From Acidobacteriota bacterium (GTDB lineage Bacteria; Acidobacteriota; CAIWXX01): a DNA stretch of 63,723 bases. Shown here one piece after another: positions 17,722 to 26,975 of the stretch. Position 1 is the first letter of the stretch. The number at the start of each line of letters is the position of its first letter. Location: NCBI GenBank assembly GCA_016191015.1, contig JACPPM010000238.1, positions 1 through 63,723 on the forward strand. Reading direction: 5' to 3'. The notes beneath the pieces were generated by a model. It did not search any database and was not told where the DNA came from. It was given only the letters and a program-made list of their open reading frames with translations. Both the position numbers and the translations under genes were made by a program.

Positions 17722-20700
17722 ATGACCAAGCCCCGCGTGGGCCTGAACTCCGGCCTGTGGCCGGTCCTGCTCTTGATCGCCCCGGTCTGGACTTGGGCCG
17801 CAGGACTTTCGCTGGACGTCGAGTCGAGCTCGCTGCAGTGGCTCGATGATGGCGCTGAGATCACTCTGCAGCTCAGGAACGATTCGACTCGCGTCGTGCC
17901 CGCTCGAGTCTCTCTCGAAATCCTGGATCCAAGGGACAGGGTGGTTATTCAGGCAGAGTGCTCGATCGCCATCGCCTCGGGATCGTCACAGACGACGCTC
18001 CCCTTGGCAGGGTTTCATCTCTCCGACCACCCGCTCGTTATGGTCTACCGGCTGAGATATCGCGTTGAACCGGAGCCGGGCGATGAGACCATTCGAGGCG
18101 TGGCGGGCATCGCGGCCTTTTCGCGTCTCCAGACCCCGGATCTTTTCGACGTGCACATTATTGGATATGACACCGTCTCTGTGGGCAGCCGCCTGAAGGT
18201 CGTCGTGTCGACACTGCATCCGATAACACGCACTGCCGCTCCCGGGGTCGAGGTGGTTGGAACACTGGAGCTCTCGGCCGACTCGAAGCTGCCGAGTCGC
18301 GAGGCTCGGAGCGTGACGGACGTGGGTGGTGTGAGCTTGCTGGTCTTCGAGATACCAGCAGATCTACCGGCGGATGATGCCAGGCTCCTCGTCGAGGCCT
18401 CCCGGGGCGCCCACGCGGCCAAGGCCGAGCTCGACATCAGCGTCGCTCGTGATCCCATCATCCATCTTTACACGGACAAGGGACTCTACCAACCGGGTCA
18501 GACTCTCCACATGCGCGCCCTGGCATTCGACAGCTCCCATCGCGCCATCGCCGGCGCCGCAGTTTCCTTCAAGGTCACCGGCCCCGATGATCGACTCCTC
18601 TTCACGTTGCCGGTCAAGACGTCCCGATACGGAGTGGCGAGCACCGACTGGAGAATCCCATCGAACCCGGTCCTCGGCACCTATTCGGTCGAATTCGGGA
18701 TGGACACGGCGCGCTTTGGACATGACGCATACCGAGGTACCTCGGTTCGCGTCAGCCGCTACGACCTTCCACATTTCGCAATCACGGCGGCTCCCGATCG
18801 AACGTACTATCTGCCCGGTCAAAGCGCCGATGTGACAATCGAGGCCGACTACCTTTTCGGTCAGCCAGTCACAACGGGACAGGTCCGGCTCACTGCGGAG
18901 AAGCGGGAACGATGGAGCCCCGAGCTCAGGCGCTGGGTGACCCAGACGGCATCAGTATTTGAGGGGGTTCTCGACGACAGGGGGACCTGTACCCTTCGCC
19001 TCGATCTTGGTGCGTCTCACGATTCCCTGGCGCAGAACGAGGACGATCACTATCAGGATCTCACTTTCACGGCCTCGGTCACGGATACAAGCACGGGACG
19101 CACCGAGCGCCGATTCTTTGATGTCCGTGTCAGCAAGGAACCGATTCACTTGTACGCAATCGATCTTCCGTGGGGAGCACATGAAGGCGACCCGTTCGAC
19201 TTCTTCATTTCATCATTCGAAGCTGATGGCACGCCGGTTTCGGTCGAGATCGCGGTTCTTCAATCGAGTGCTCCGGACTGCTCGAGCGGCGTCGATGGGA
19301 CGCGGCTCATTCGAACGGTCCGCACCAACCGCTACGGGCTGGCCAAAGTCCGGGGTCTCGTCATACCTCCCTCCCCATGCCATCGACTAGTGCTCGAGTC
19401 CCATGATGAAGAAGGGAGGAAGATAGGGCACTTCGAAGAGCGACTCGTGTTCGGCACCGAGGTTCCCATTCGACTCGAAACTGATCGGACAATCCTGAGG
19501 CCTGGGGACCCGGTTTCGGTTCGAGTCTCCGGCCCCGGTTCTGCCGTCGTCGTGCAGGTTCTCCGGGATCTCGAAATTGTGAGGTCGCAAACAGCCTTAC
19601 TGAGAGATGGCCACGCGACCGCCACCTTTCCGTGGGACCCCACTTTCGAAGGCGCGCTGTACGTCGTTGCCTATCCTCCAGAGTCGACGGGCGCGTGGAG
19701 AGTGGACGGGACCAGCATTCCCATCGTCTATCCGTCCGGCAGCTCGCTCAATCTCCGAACTCGTTTGGATCGATCGACCTATCGTCCGGGGGATGAGGCG
19801 CGCGTCGTGTTCGATCTGTACCAGGGGTCACGCACTCCCGTCCCAGGCGTTCTGGGCGTTGTCGCAATCGACAAGGCCCTTCTCGAGCGCGAAGATGAGG
19901 AGCGCATTTGGCCCTCATGGACCTGGGAAGACAGCTTTGCAGGCATCTCCACCGAAAACATCCTCCGACTGGACGTGCGGCGGCCGCCTCCTGCCGATCT
20001 GGATCTTCTGGCCGAGATCCTCTTCCTCGGCAATGCCCTGCCTGCGCAGATCGGGAGTCGACGGTTCCGGACGGATGCCGCTTCTGAATTCGTCCCGTTT
20101 TTCGAAGAGAAGCTGGCATCATTTCGAGCAGCAGCGGAAATGGCAATCCTCGATCCTCCGTTGGATGAGCAGGAAGGCTTTCGCGTCCTCCGTGAAGCCG
20201 AGGCGGCGATTGCCGGAATCGTCGACCCGTGGGGGTGCCCGCACCGCTTGAGAATGGCCCCGCATGCAAATCGGCTTGTTCTGGAGGTCGAGACCGCCGG
20301 TCCGGACCAGCAGTTCGCAACAGGCGATGACTTCGTCGCTCTTACAGAGTCCTGGTATTACTTCGAAAGGCCGGGCCGGCTTATCGACCGGGCATTCGAG
20401 GAACACCATCAGCGGACGGGAGGCTTCATCCTGGACGAATCCACCCTGGCAGCGGAGGTGTCTAAGTTGGGCCTGGATCTCACGGCGATTCGAGACCCGT
20501 GGGGATGTCCCTACGAGATCGGGTTCGAGGTTAGTCAGACCCATTACCTGATCAAGGTCACCTCTGACGGGCCGGATCAGCGCCCCGCCTCGCCTGCCAA
20601 CGACGACGACATCCGCGTCTGGACCGCATCGATCGACTCCTTCCGTGGGACTCGCCAGGCAATCGAGCTGGCGTTGGATTCGGCAATGGCGGAGGGCCAG

Positions 20701-23643
20701 GCCTTCCCGGCGACACTCGCTGAATTCGAGCGTGTTCTCAACGGGGCGGGTCTTCCATTGAGCAATGTCTGCGATCCATGGGACCAGCCGGTCTCGGCTG
20801 CCTTCTCGGAGCAAGACCAGTACGGAGACGCAACGCGGATCTATGCCTACTCCGCCTACCCTGATCCGCCGAAACGTCGCATCGAGATCGAGCCGGTGAC
20901 ACAGCGTGTCGGGTGGATCAGAATGAAGAGCCAAGGCCCCGATGGCCTGCCTCAGACGCAGGACGATTGTGAGGTGGCGAGTTTTTCCCGCGTTCTTTCC
21001 GAGCAACCGGCCGGAGAGAGGCGGCGGCGGACGGATCCGCTGCCTGCGAACGCGCCAGGAGACGGCTCTATCCACGGCACCGTTCGGGATATCGACGGCC
21101 GTCCTGTAGCCGCGGTATACATCTCGGCGGCTCGCGAGGGTCTGGTGATCGGACGAGCGTCGACTCGAATCGGCGGGACATACACGCTCGAAAACCTCCC
21201 AGCAGGTCTTTACGAAGTCTGCTTCGAGCGTGCAGGATTCACGACGATCCTTGTAGATCACGTCCCCGTGAACGCGGTGGAATCCCTGAGGCTCGACGCG
21301 ACGCTCGAGGTGAGCCCGGCGGCGGAGGTCGTGACCGTCACAGCCGAGTCTCCGTCGCTCGACACGAAGCACTCAGGGGTAGGTTTGAATCAGGGACGTG
21401 ACGGGCCGCTCGCGACGTCTGCCATCGCAACGCCCCGGCTCAGACAGTTCTTCCCTGAGACTTTGGTCTGGGAACCCTCTGTCGAAACCGACGAGAGGGG
21501 CCGGGCGGAGCTCCGCTTCCGATTGGCTGACAACACCACGACCTGGAAGCTCAGGTCCACTGCTTCGACCGAGGACGGTCGCATGGTCACGATCGATCGG
21601 GACGTTCTCGCAACGCTGCCTTTCTTTGTCGAGCAGGACCCGCCTCGGACCCTGACCCAGGGAGATGAGATCTCCCTTCCAGTCGGGCTGCACAGCGACA
21701 TGATGCGTCCTGTCAATGTCGAGCTGGCGTTGAGGCCCGAGCCGTGGCTCAAGATAGTTGGGTCGCGCGTGGGTCCCGTTCAGGTGCTGCCTCGCAAGCC
21801 CAGGGTGGAGCGCCTGACGTTTCGCGCTGTCAGGCCCGTCCGGAATGCGCCCCTGCGTGTCACAGCGGCTGGTGACGGGGTCGGGGATGCTGTCGAGAAG
21901 CCAGTGACCGTTCATCCGGATGGCGAAGAGGTCGTGACGACCGAATGCCAACTCCTCTCAGGGCAGGCGATCATGCACGCCGTGGTCCCGGATGATGCGC
22001 TCCCGGGGTCGGTGGAAGCCGAGCTGGTCCTCTACCCGAACCTCATCGCGCAAGTGGCTGAGAGCGCCGAGGGGCTCCTCGAACGACCTCACGGCTGCGC
22101 GGAGCAAACGGCATCTGTCGCCTTCGTCAGTCTCTTGCTGCTCAGGAATTCTGCCCAGCAGGCCCCGGAGGCTCCGACTCTCGTGCGCGCTCGCCGATAC
22201 GTTCAGGATGGCTACGATCGCCTCCTCGATTTCCAGCAGCCGTCCGGCGGGTTCTCCTACTGGCGAGGCGGGGAGCCGGACCCGGCGCTCACCGCCTACG
22301 TCATCCGCTTCTTGACACAGGCTCAGGGCGTCGTCGTCGTCGATGTGTCGGCTCTGGAGCGAGCCCGCGATTGGCTCCTCAAGAACCAAGCCGCTGACGG
22401 GCGTTGGCCGATGCTCGCGGGCGAGGTCGAAGACCGAAACGAGACGCTGGCATTGACGGCGATGATTCTTCGAGTGATCGCCGAAACTGCAACTGGAGCC
22501 GCCGATCTCGCCGTCGGGGTGCGGCTGTCCCGAGGGCTAGTCCACCTGCGAGATCGACTCGATGAAATCCCTGAACCCTACGCCCTTGCGTCGTATTGCC
22601 TCGCGGCTCTGGCGGTCGGCGACAAGACCGCAGCATCCGCGGCCGCAAGGCTGTTGTCCGTGCTGGCACATGAGGAGGGGGGCGCGGCGTACTGGAGCCT
22701 CGAAACGAACACTCCATTCTACGGACGTGGAGTGGCTGGCAGGATCGAAACCACCGCGCTTGCTGTGCAGGCATTGGCCGGGGCTCAGGCGGCGGGGATA
22801 GCTGTCGAACGCGAAACTATCGATCGCGGCGTCCTCTTTCTCTTCCGGCACAAGGACAGGCTTGGAGTCTGGTCCTCGACACAGGCCACCGTCAATGCTC
22901 TCGAAGCGCTGCTGGCGCAACTCTCGCGGGAGAGTCCAGCCAGCGACGTGCCGGGATCATCCTCGCCGGTCGACATCGTCATCAATGGAGAGAGGCTCCA
23001 AACGGTCGATCTTGCCACCGCCGACTTCCTCGGCGGCATATCTCGCATCGACATTGCTGGAAGCCTGCACGCCGGCGAGAACAAAATCGAGATCCGAGGC
23101 GCCCGGCCAGTCCCGACGGGTCTCGCGCGCATCGCCGTCGCTAGCTACCGACCCTGGGCTCGCCCGGACGCACAATCTCGGGCTGACAGAGCTTCATCGC
23201 TCGCGCTCGCTGTGCAGTTCGACACCACCGAAGCTCAGACGGGCACCGCCATCACCTGCCACGTGAGCGCCGAGAGGATCGGATTCAAGGGGTACGGCAT
23301 GCTTCTCGCCGAGGTCGGACTCCCGCCGGGAGCGGACGTCGACCGAAGGTCGCTCGAGGAAGCACGATCTCGAAGCGACTCCTCTCTCAGCATGTACGAG
23401 ATTCAGCCGGATCACGTTGTCCTCTACCTCTGGCCCGAAGGCGGATCAGCAGAACTGACGTTCAGGTTCCGGCCCCGGTTCGCGATAAAGGCAAAGAGCG
23501 CTCCTTCATTTGTTTTCGAGTACTACAACCCGGACGCACGGGCCGTTGTTCCTCCGGTGGACTTCACCGTGCGCGGTCGTAGTGGCAAAGAAGCCGACGC
23601 AGATGGCGCCGATCGCGGAGCCGGGGCGGATACAGCCCCTTGA
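17722..23643 (+). CDS. Alpha-2-macroglobulin family protein with embedded pseudopilin-like repeats
   Basis: The 1973-aa exported protein has a signal peptide (WPVLLLIAPVWTWAAG). MG domains come first (YTDKGLYQPGQTLHMRA is the classic MG motif), followed by the bait-type region. The later A2M domain has WEPSVETDERGRAELRFRLADNTTTWKL, then a thioester motif PHGCAEQT (Cys ~1459), the alpha/alpha thioester domain and a receptor-binding-like end. Between ~770 and ~1100 are three segments with the GspG pseudopilin signature (DPWGCP...GPD...DD, at ~835, ~930 and ~1020). A carboxypeptidase-regulatory-like beta domain (GTVRDIDGRPVAAVYIS) follows. Such proteins trap proteases in the periplasm. No PBP1C gene is adjacent, but a secreted metalloprotease lies nearby. 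Confidence 0.9.
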   Translation: MTKPRVGLNSGLWPVLLLIAPVWTWAAGLSLDVESSSLQWLDDGAEITLQLRNDSTRVVPARVSLEILDPRDRVVIQAECSIAIASGSSQTTLPLAGFHLSDHPLVMVYRLRYRVEPEPGDETIRGVAGIAAFSRLQTPDLFDVHIIGYDTVSVGSRLKVVVSTLHPITRTAAPGVEVVGTLELSADSKLPSREARSVTDVGGVSLLVFEIPADLPADDARLLVEASRGAHAAKAELDISVARDPIIHLYTDKGLYQPGQTLHMRALAFDSSHRAIAGAAVSFKVTGPDDRLLFTLPVKTSRYGVASTDWRIPSNPVLGTYSVEFGMDTARFGHDAYRGTSVRVSRYDLPHFAITAAPDRTYYLPGQSADVTIEADYLFGQPVTTGQVRLTAEKRERWSPELRRWVTQTASVFEGVLDDRGTCTLRLDLGASHDSLAQNEDDHYQDLTFTASVTDTSTGRTERRFFDVRVSKEPIHLYAIDLPWGAHEGDPFDFFISSFEADGTPVSVEIAVLQSSAPDCSSGVDGTRLIRTVRTNRYGLAKVRGLVIPPSPCHRLVLESHDEEGRKIGHFEERLVFGTEVPIRLETDRTILRPGDPVSVRVSGPGSAVVVQVLRDLEIVRSQTALLRDGHATATFPWDPTFEGALYVVAYPPESTGAWRVDGTSIPIVYPSGSSLNLRTRLDRSTYRPGDEARVVFDLYQGSRTPVPGVLGVVAIDKALLEREDEERIWPSWTWEDSFAGISTENILRLDVRRPPPADLDLLAEILFLGNALPAQIGSRRFRTDAASEFVPFFEEKLASFRAAAEMAILDPPLDEQEGFRVLREAEAAIAGIVDPWGCPHRLRMAPHANRLVLEVETAGPDQQFATGDDFVALTESWYYFERPGRLIDRAFEEHHQRTGGFILDESTLAAEVSKLGLDLTAIRDPWGCPYEIGFEVSQTHYLIKVTSDGPDQRPASPANDDDIRVWTASIDSFRGTRQAIELALDSAMAEGQAFPATLAEFERVLNGAGLPLSNVCDPWDQPVSAAFSEQDQYGDATRIYAYSAYPDPPKRRIEIEPVTQRVGWIRMKSQGPDGLPQTQDDCEVASFSRVLSEQPAGERRRRTDPLPANAPGDGSIHGTVRDIDGRPVAAVYISAAREGLVIGRASTRIGGTYTLENLPAGLYEVCFERAGFTTILVDHVPVNAVESLRLDATLEVSPAAEVVTVTAESPSLDTKHSGVGLNQGRDGPLATSAIATPRLRQFFPETLVWEPSVETDERGRAELRFRLADNTTTWKLRSTASTEDGRMVTIDRDVLATLPFFVEQDPPRTLTQGDEISLPVGLHSDMMRPVNVELALRPEPWLKIVGSRVGPVQVLPRKPRVERLTFRAVRPVRNAPLRVTAAGDGVGDAVEKPVTVHPDGEEVVTTECQLLSGQAIMHAVVPDDALPGSVEAELVLYPNLIAQVAESAEGLLERPHGCAEQTASVAFVSLLLLRNSAQQAPEAPTLVRARRYVQDGYDRLLDFQQPSGGFSYWRGGEPDPALTAYVIRFLTQAQGVVVVDVSALERARDWLLKNQAADGRWPMLAGEVEDRNETLALTAMILRVIAETATGAADLAVGVRLSRGLVHLRDRLDEIPEPYALASYCLAALAVGDKTAASAAARLLSVLAHEEGGAAYWSLETNTPFYGRGVAGRIETTALAVQALAGAQAAGIAVERETIDRGVLFLFRHKDRLGVWSSTQATVNALEALLAQLSRESPASDVPGSSSPVDIVINGERLQTVDLATADFLGGISRIDIAGSLHAGENKIEIRGARPVPTGLARIAVASYRPWARPDAQSRADRASSLALAVQFDTTEAQTGTAITCHVSAERIGFKGYGMLLAEVGLPPGADVDRRSLEEARSRSDSSLSMYEIQPDHVVLYLWPEGGSAELTFRFRPRFAIKAKSAPSFVFEYYNPDARAVVPPVDFTVRGRSGKEADADGADRGAGADTAP

Positions 23644-23668
23644 ATATTGCCTGAGTGGGGGCTATAGT
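23640..23668 (+). promoter_or_regulatory. Sigma70-type promoter TTGAAT-17-TATAGT
   Basis: The -35 TTGAAT (23640-23645) overlaps the A2M stop codon. TATAGT (23663-23668) follows after exactly 17 nt. Transcription would start near 23675, giving a 25-nt leader with a GAGAGA ribosome site before the acyl-CoA dehydrogenase ATG at 23700. Confidence 0.6.
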
Positions 23669-23699
23669 CCGCTGCACACTGCATGTGAGAGAGAAAACG

Positions 23700-25268
23700 A
23701 TGCCATCAATCTACTTCACTGAAGAGCACGATTCGTTCCGAGCCGCCGTGCGGCGTTTTGTCGAGGAAGAGGTGGCGCCGCACGCCGATGAGTGGGAGGC
23801 AGCGCGGGCGATCCCGCGCGATGTTTTCCGGCGGATGGCAGAGCTCGGGTTTCTCGGCATCTGTTTCCCCGACGCATACGGCGGGGCGGATGCCGACATC
23901 TTCTTTGCGATCGCGTTCCTGGAGGAGCTGGCGCGCTCGCGCATGGGCGGGTTTTGCGCCGCCGTCAGTGTCCAGGAGTTCATGGCGACCCAGCACATTT
24001 TCAGACAAGGATCGGAGGAGCTCAAACGGCGTTACCTGACCCCCTCGATCACCGGGCAGCTTGTCGGAGCCCTTGCCATCACCGAGCCCGATACGGGATC
24101 GGATGTAGCGGCGATTCGCACGCGAGCAGTCCGCGACGGTGACGTGTACGTCGTGAGCGGCGCGAAAACGTTCATCACGAACGGAGCGGACGGTGACTTC
24201 TGCACGCTCGCCGTGAAGACACTGCCGGATGCGGGTGTGGAGGGGGTGAGCTTGCTGGCCGTGGATTTGAAGGCGCCGGGGGTGAGCGTCACCAGACGGC
24301 TCAGCAAGATGGGCTGGCACTCGTCGGACACAGCCGAGCTCCTCTTCGAAGAGGCGCGCGTGCCCGTTTCTCAGCGCATCGGGGAGGAGAACATGGGGTT
24401 CTACTACCTGATGGAGGCGTTTCAGCTCGAGCGCCTCGCGGGCGCGGCGATCGCTGTGGGATCGGCCGTGCTGTGCCTCGAGACTACCACGGCGTATCTC
24501 AAAACGCGGCAGGCATTTGGTAAGCCGTTGTCACGCTTCCAGGTTCTCACGCATCGGCTCGCCGGCCTCGCCGCCGAGCTCGAGGCCGCCCGCCAGCTCA
24601 CATATCAGGCGGCATGGCTCCTGCAGAACGGGCATGATCCAGTGCGTGAATGCAGCATGGCCAAGCTTGTCGCAACGGAGCTCGGCAAGCGGGTGAGCGA
24701 CGACTGCCTGCAATGCTTCGGTGGCTACGGCTTCATGGAGGAGTATCCGATCTCGCGATTCTATCGTGATGCTCGCGCCGCAACGATTGTCGCGGGAACC
24801 TCCGAAATCATGCGTGAGATCATCGCCCGGATTATGATTGAAGGAGAGCAGCCCGGGCGGGGCCGGGCCAGTGCGGGGGTGTCGGAGGGACGATCGTGCC
24901 CGGTCGAGCCTGCGGTGCGAGCCGCGATTCCGCAGGTTCCGGAGAAGACAGTCGAGGGGTTAATGCGATCGCTGCCAGGCCGGATCAGGTCTGAGAAGGT
25001 GGCGGGGTGGCGCGCGTGTTTTCATTTCAGATTGAAGGATTCGGATCACCCAGATTGGACCGTTCGGATCGAGGAAGGAATGTGCGCGGTCGAGGAGGGA
25101 TTGCAGGGAAGTCCCGACTGCCTGGTGCAGATGAAGGCCGAGACGTTTCTCGGAATCGAGACTGGTGCCACGAACCCTCAAGTTGCGTTCATGATGGGCA
25201 AGGTGAAGGTGTCCGACGTCGGACAGATGATGCGCTACGTCAAGGCGTTTAGGCCCATCTTCACCTGA
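23700..25268 (+). CDS. Acyl-CoA dehydrogenase with C-terminal SCP2 domain
   Basis: From ATG 23700 (MPSIYFTEEHDSF) the protein is 522 aa. Residues 1-~385 are a complete acyl-CoA dehydrogenase with FAD/substrate motifs ITEPDTGSD, LSKMGWHSSDT, RQAFGKPLSRFQ and CFGGYGFMEEYPISRFYRD. Residues ~410-522 form an SCP2/sterol-transfer-like lipid-binding domain (CLVQMKAETFLGIETGATNPQVAFMMGKVKV). The C-terminal site where medium-chain enzymes carry the catalytic Glu reads IVAGTSE (Ala). A Glu in FQLERLAGA matches the base position of isovaleryl/long-chain type enzymes. The substrate is probably branched or long acyl-CoA. It has its own promoter. Confidence 0.9.
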   Translation: MPSIYFTEEHDSFRAAVRRFVEEEVAPHADEWEAARAIPRDVFRRMAELGFLGICFPDAYGGADADIFFAIAFLEELARSRMGGFCAAVSVQEFMATQHIFRQGSEELKRRYLTPSITGQLVGALAITEPDTGSDVAAIRTRAVRDGDVYVVSGAKTFITNGADGDFCTLAVKTLPDAGVEGVSLLAVDLKAPGVSVTRRLSKMGWHSSDTAELLFEEARVPVSQRIGEENMGFYYLMEAFQLERLAGAAIAVGSAVLCLETTTAYLKTRQAFGKPLSRFQVLTHRLAGLAAELEAARQLTYQAAWLLQNGHDPVRECSMAKLVATELGKRVSDDCLQCFGGYGFMEEYPISRFYRDARAATIVAGTSEIMREIIARIMIEGEQPGRGRASAGVSEGRSCPVEPAVRAAIPQVPEKTVEGLMRSLPGRIRSEKVAGWRACFHFRLKDSDHPDWTVRIEEGMCAVEEGLQGSPDCLVQMKAETFLGIETGATNPQVAFMMGKVKVSDVGQMMRYVKAFRPIFT

Positions 25269-25439
25269 GGCTCGATACGACGGGACGATCATGACCCCTC
25301 GGAGCCTCCTGTGAGCCCAGTCACACCGACGCGGCTTCCATGGGTTATAATTCGGCTACAGTTCCACGGCATGGCTTGACGTGGAGCTGGATGGAGAGGC
25401 GGAGGGCGAGTTTTTGTCAGAGCTCGAAAGGAAAAGAAT

Positions 25440-26312
25440 ATGACGGCAGGCGGATCAGTGGGAGCCGGGGCGGTGGTGGCGATCGCATCGTGGATGCTGA
25501 TGGCATCCGCGCCCCTGGGGGCCGCAGGAAGAACCTGCGGCACCTACTCGGACCCGGCAGCGATCGAGCGAGACGAGACGTACGCACAGGCTGAGATGGC
25601 GCGGTACGGCATCGACCCGGCGGAGATGCCGGCCGGTGGCGTGATCAACGTCTACTTTCATGTCATTAACCAGGGCTCCGGTATCGCAAACGGGGATGTG
25701 CCGGATTCGATGATCTCCGCACAGATCTCAGTGCTGAACGCGGCGTTCGCCCCATACGGCTGGTCCTTCAATCTGGTCGGCACCGACCGCACCACCAATG
25801 CGAGTTGGTACAACATGGGATACGGTAGCTGGGAGGAGATCGAGGCCAAGACGGCGCTTCGCCTCGGATCCGCCGACGACCTCAATCTCTACACTGCGAA
25901 TCTGTCGGGAGGTCTGCTCGGCTGGGCCACATTCCCATCATGGTATGCCGGGAACCCGTCCGATGACGGCGTTATTCTGCTCGACGCATCACTTCCTGGC
26001 GGATCTGCCGCCCCGTACAACCTCGGTGACACAGCCACCCATGAGGTCGGTCACTGGATGGGCTTGTACCACACCTTCCAGGGTGGATGTGCACGGAGCG
26101 GGACAAACGGCGGAGACTATGTGAAGGACACGCCGGCCGAACGATCGGCGGCCTACGGCTGCCCCAAGCGCCGCAATACCTGTTCCTCTCGCGGCAGGGA
26201 CCCGATCCACAACTTCATGGACTACACCAATGACGCCTGCATGGATCGCTTCTCCTCGGGCCAGGGCAGCAGGATGAACACGCAGTGGATGCTCTACCGG
26301 GAGGGGCTGTAG
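25440..26312 (+). CDS. Secreted zinc metalloprotease, pappalysin-like (M43)
   Basis: The 290-aa protein has a signal peptide (GAVVAIASWMLMASAPLGAAG). Its metzincin zinc motif is HEVGHWMGLYH (HExxHxxGxxH), with the Met-turn region in NFMDYTNDACMDRFS. Paired cysteines and FHVINQGSG fit the cytophagalysin/ulilysin group. It cleaves proteins outside the cell. Its position two genes after a macroglobulin suggests the macroglobulin could guard against this or similar proteases, but that is inference. A TATAAT at 25346-25351 lies about 90 nt upstream without a good -35. Confidence 0.9.
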   Translation: MTAGGSVGAGAVVAIASWMLMASAPLGAAGRTCGTYSDPAAIERDETYAQAEMARYGIDPAEMPAGGVINVYFHVINQGSGIANGDVPDSMISAQISVLNAAFAPYGWSFNLVGTDRTTNASWYNMGYGSWEEIEAKTALRLGSADDLNLYTANLSGGLLGWATFPSWYAGNPSDDGVILLDASLPGGSAAPYNLGDTATHEVGHWMGLYHTFQGGCARSGTNGGDYVKDTPAERSAAYGCPKRRNTCSSRGRDPIHNFMDYTNDACMDRFSSGQGSRMNTQWMLYREGL

Positions 26313-26404
26313 CGCACGCATGAGGTAGCCGGACGCGGACCCACTGCGGCCGAGCAGCCATTGGCCGTCAGCCATATGCGATTCGGAACGGATCACTGGC
26401 GGTA

Positions 26405-26857
26405 GTGGAGCGAGTGGGAGGGGCGGATGCGCTGTGGGCTCACACACGGTTGCATGTCTGGCCGGAGCGATACGTCCTGCTGAGCTTCCCGACCGACAGG
26501 TTCGTGACTGCATCCGAGCTCGTCACGGCGTGTGTGGGCACATTTGCCGCCATGCTCCTCGAACGCGACGAGGTTTCGCTCACCATTCCCGAGGCGGTGT
26601 GGAAAGCCTCATCGGGTGCCGTCCCGGCGAGGGCCGAGGCCGGCCCTTTTCGCGCGATCACGTTCGACCTCGACATTGATTTGAATGTCTGCGGATATCT
26701 CGCCCCAGCCGCCGTCCGGCTTGCGGAGGCCGGTGTCTCGATCGTTCCGCAATGTGCGTATTTGAAGGACCATCTGTTGGTGCACGAGCGGGATCTTCCC
26801 AAAGCGATTGAGGTGCTGACCGGCCTGATTTCCGGGAAACACGAGGCGAGCGCCTAG
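26405..26857 (+). CDS. ACT-domain protein
   Basis: The 150-aa protein starts at GTG 26405. It consists of two ACT-like halves of the CASTOR type: RYVLLSFPTDRFVTASELVTACVG (first) and FRAITFDLDIDLNVCGYLAPAAVRLAEAGVSIVPQCAYLKDHLLV (second). Such small proteins bind amino acids or act as stress-response thiol/aspartate-like sensors. There is no catalytic domain. It lies between the metalloprotease and the HEAT protein with short gaps and no clear operon partner. Confidence 0.75.
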   Translation: MERVGGADALWAHTRLHVWPERYVLLSFPTDRFVTASELVTACVGTFAAMLLERDEVSLTIPEAVWKASSGAVPARAEAGPFRAITFDLDIDLNVCGYLAPAAVRLAEAGVSIVPQCAYLKDHLLVHERDLPKAIEVLTGLISGKHEASA

Positions 26858-26975
26858 AACGGCCATCCCGCGCCCCCAGGCTCGCGCCCGGGCCAGACCG
26901 CGTCGCCGGCCGCGCAGGATGACCCGGTTGCTAGCGGAGTGCTAAGATCACATGATCGAAGGAGGAACCGCTATC

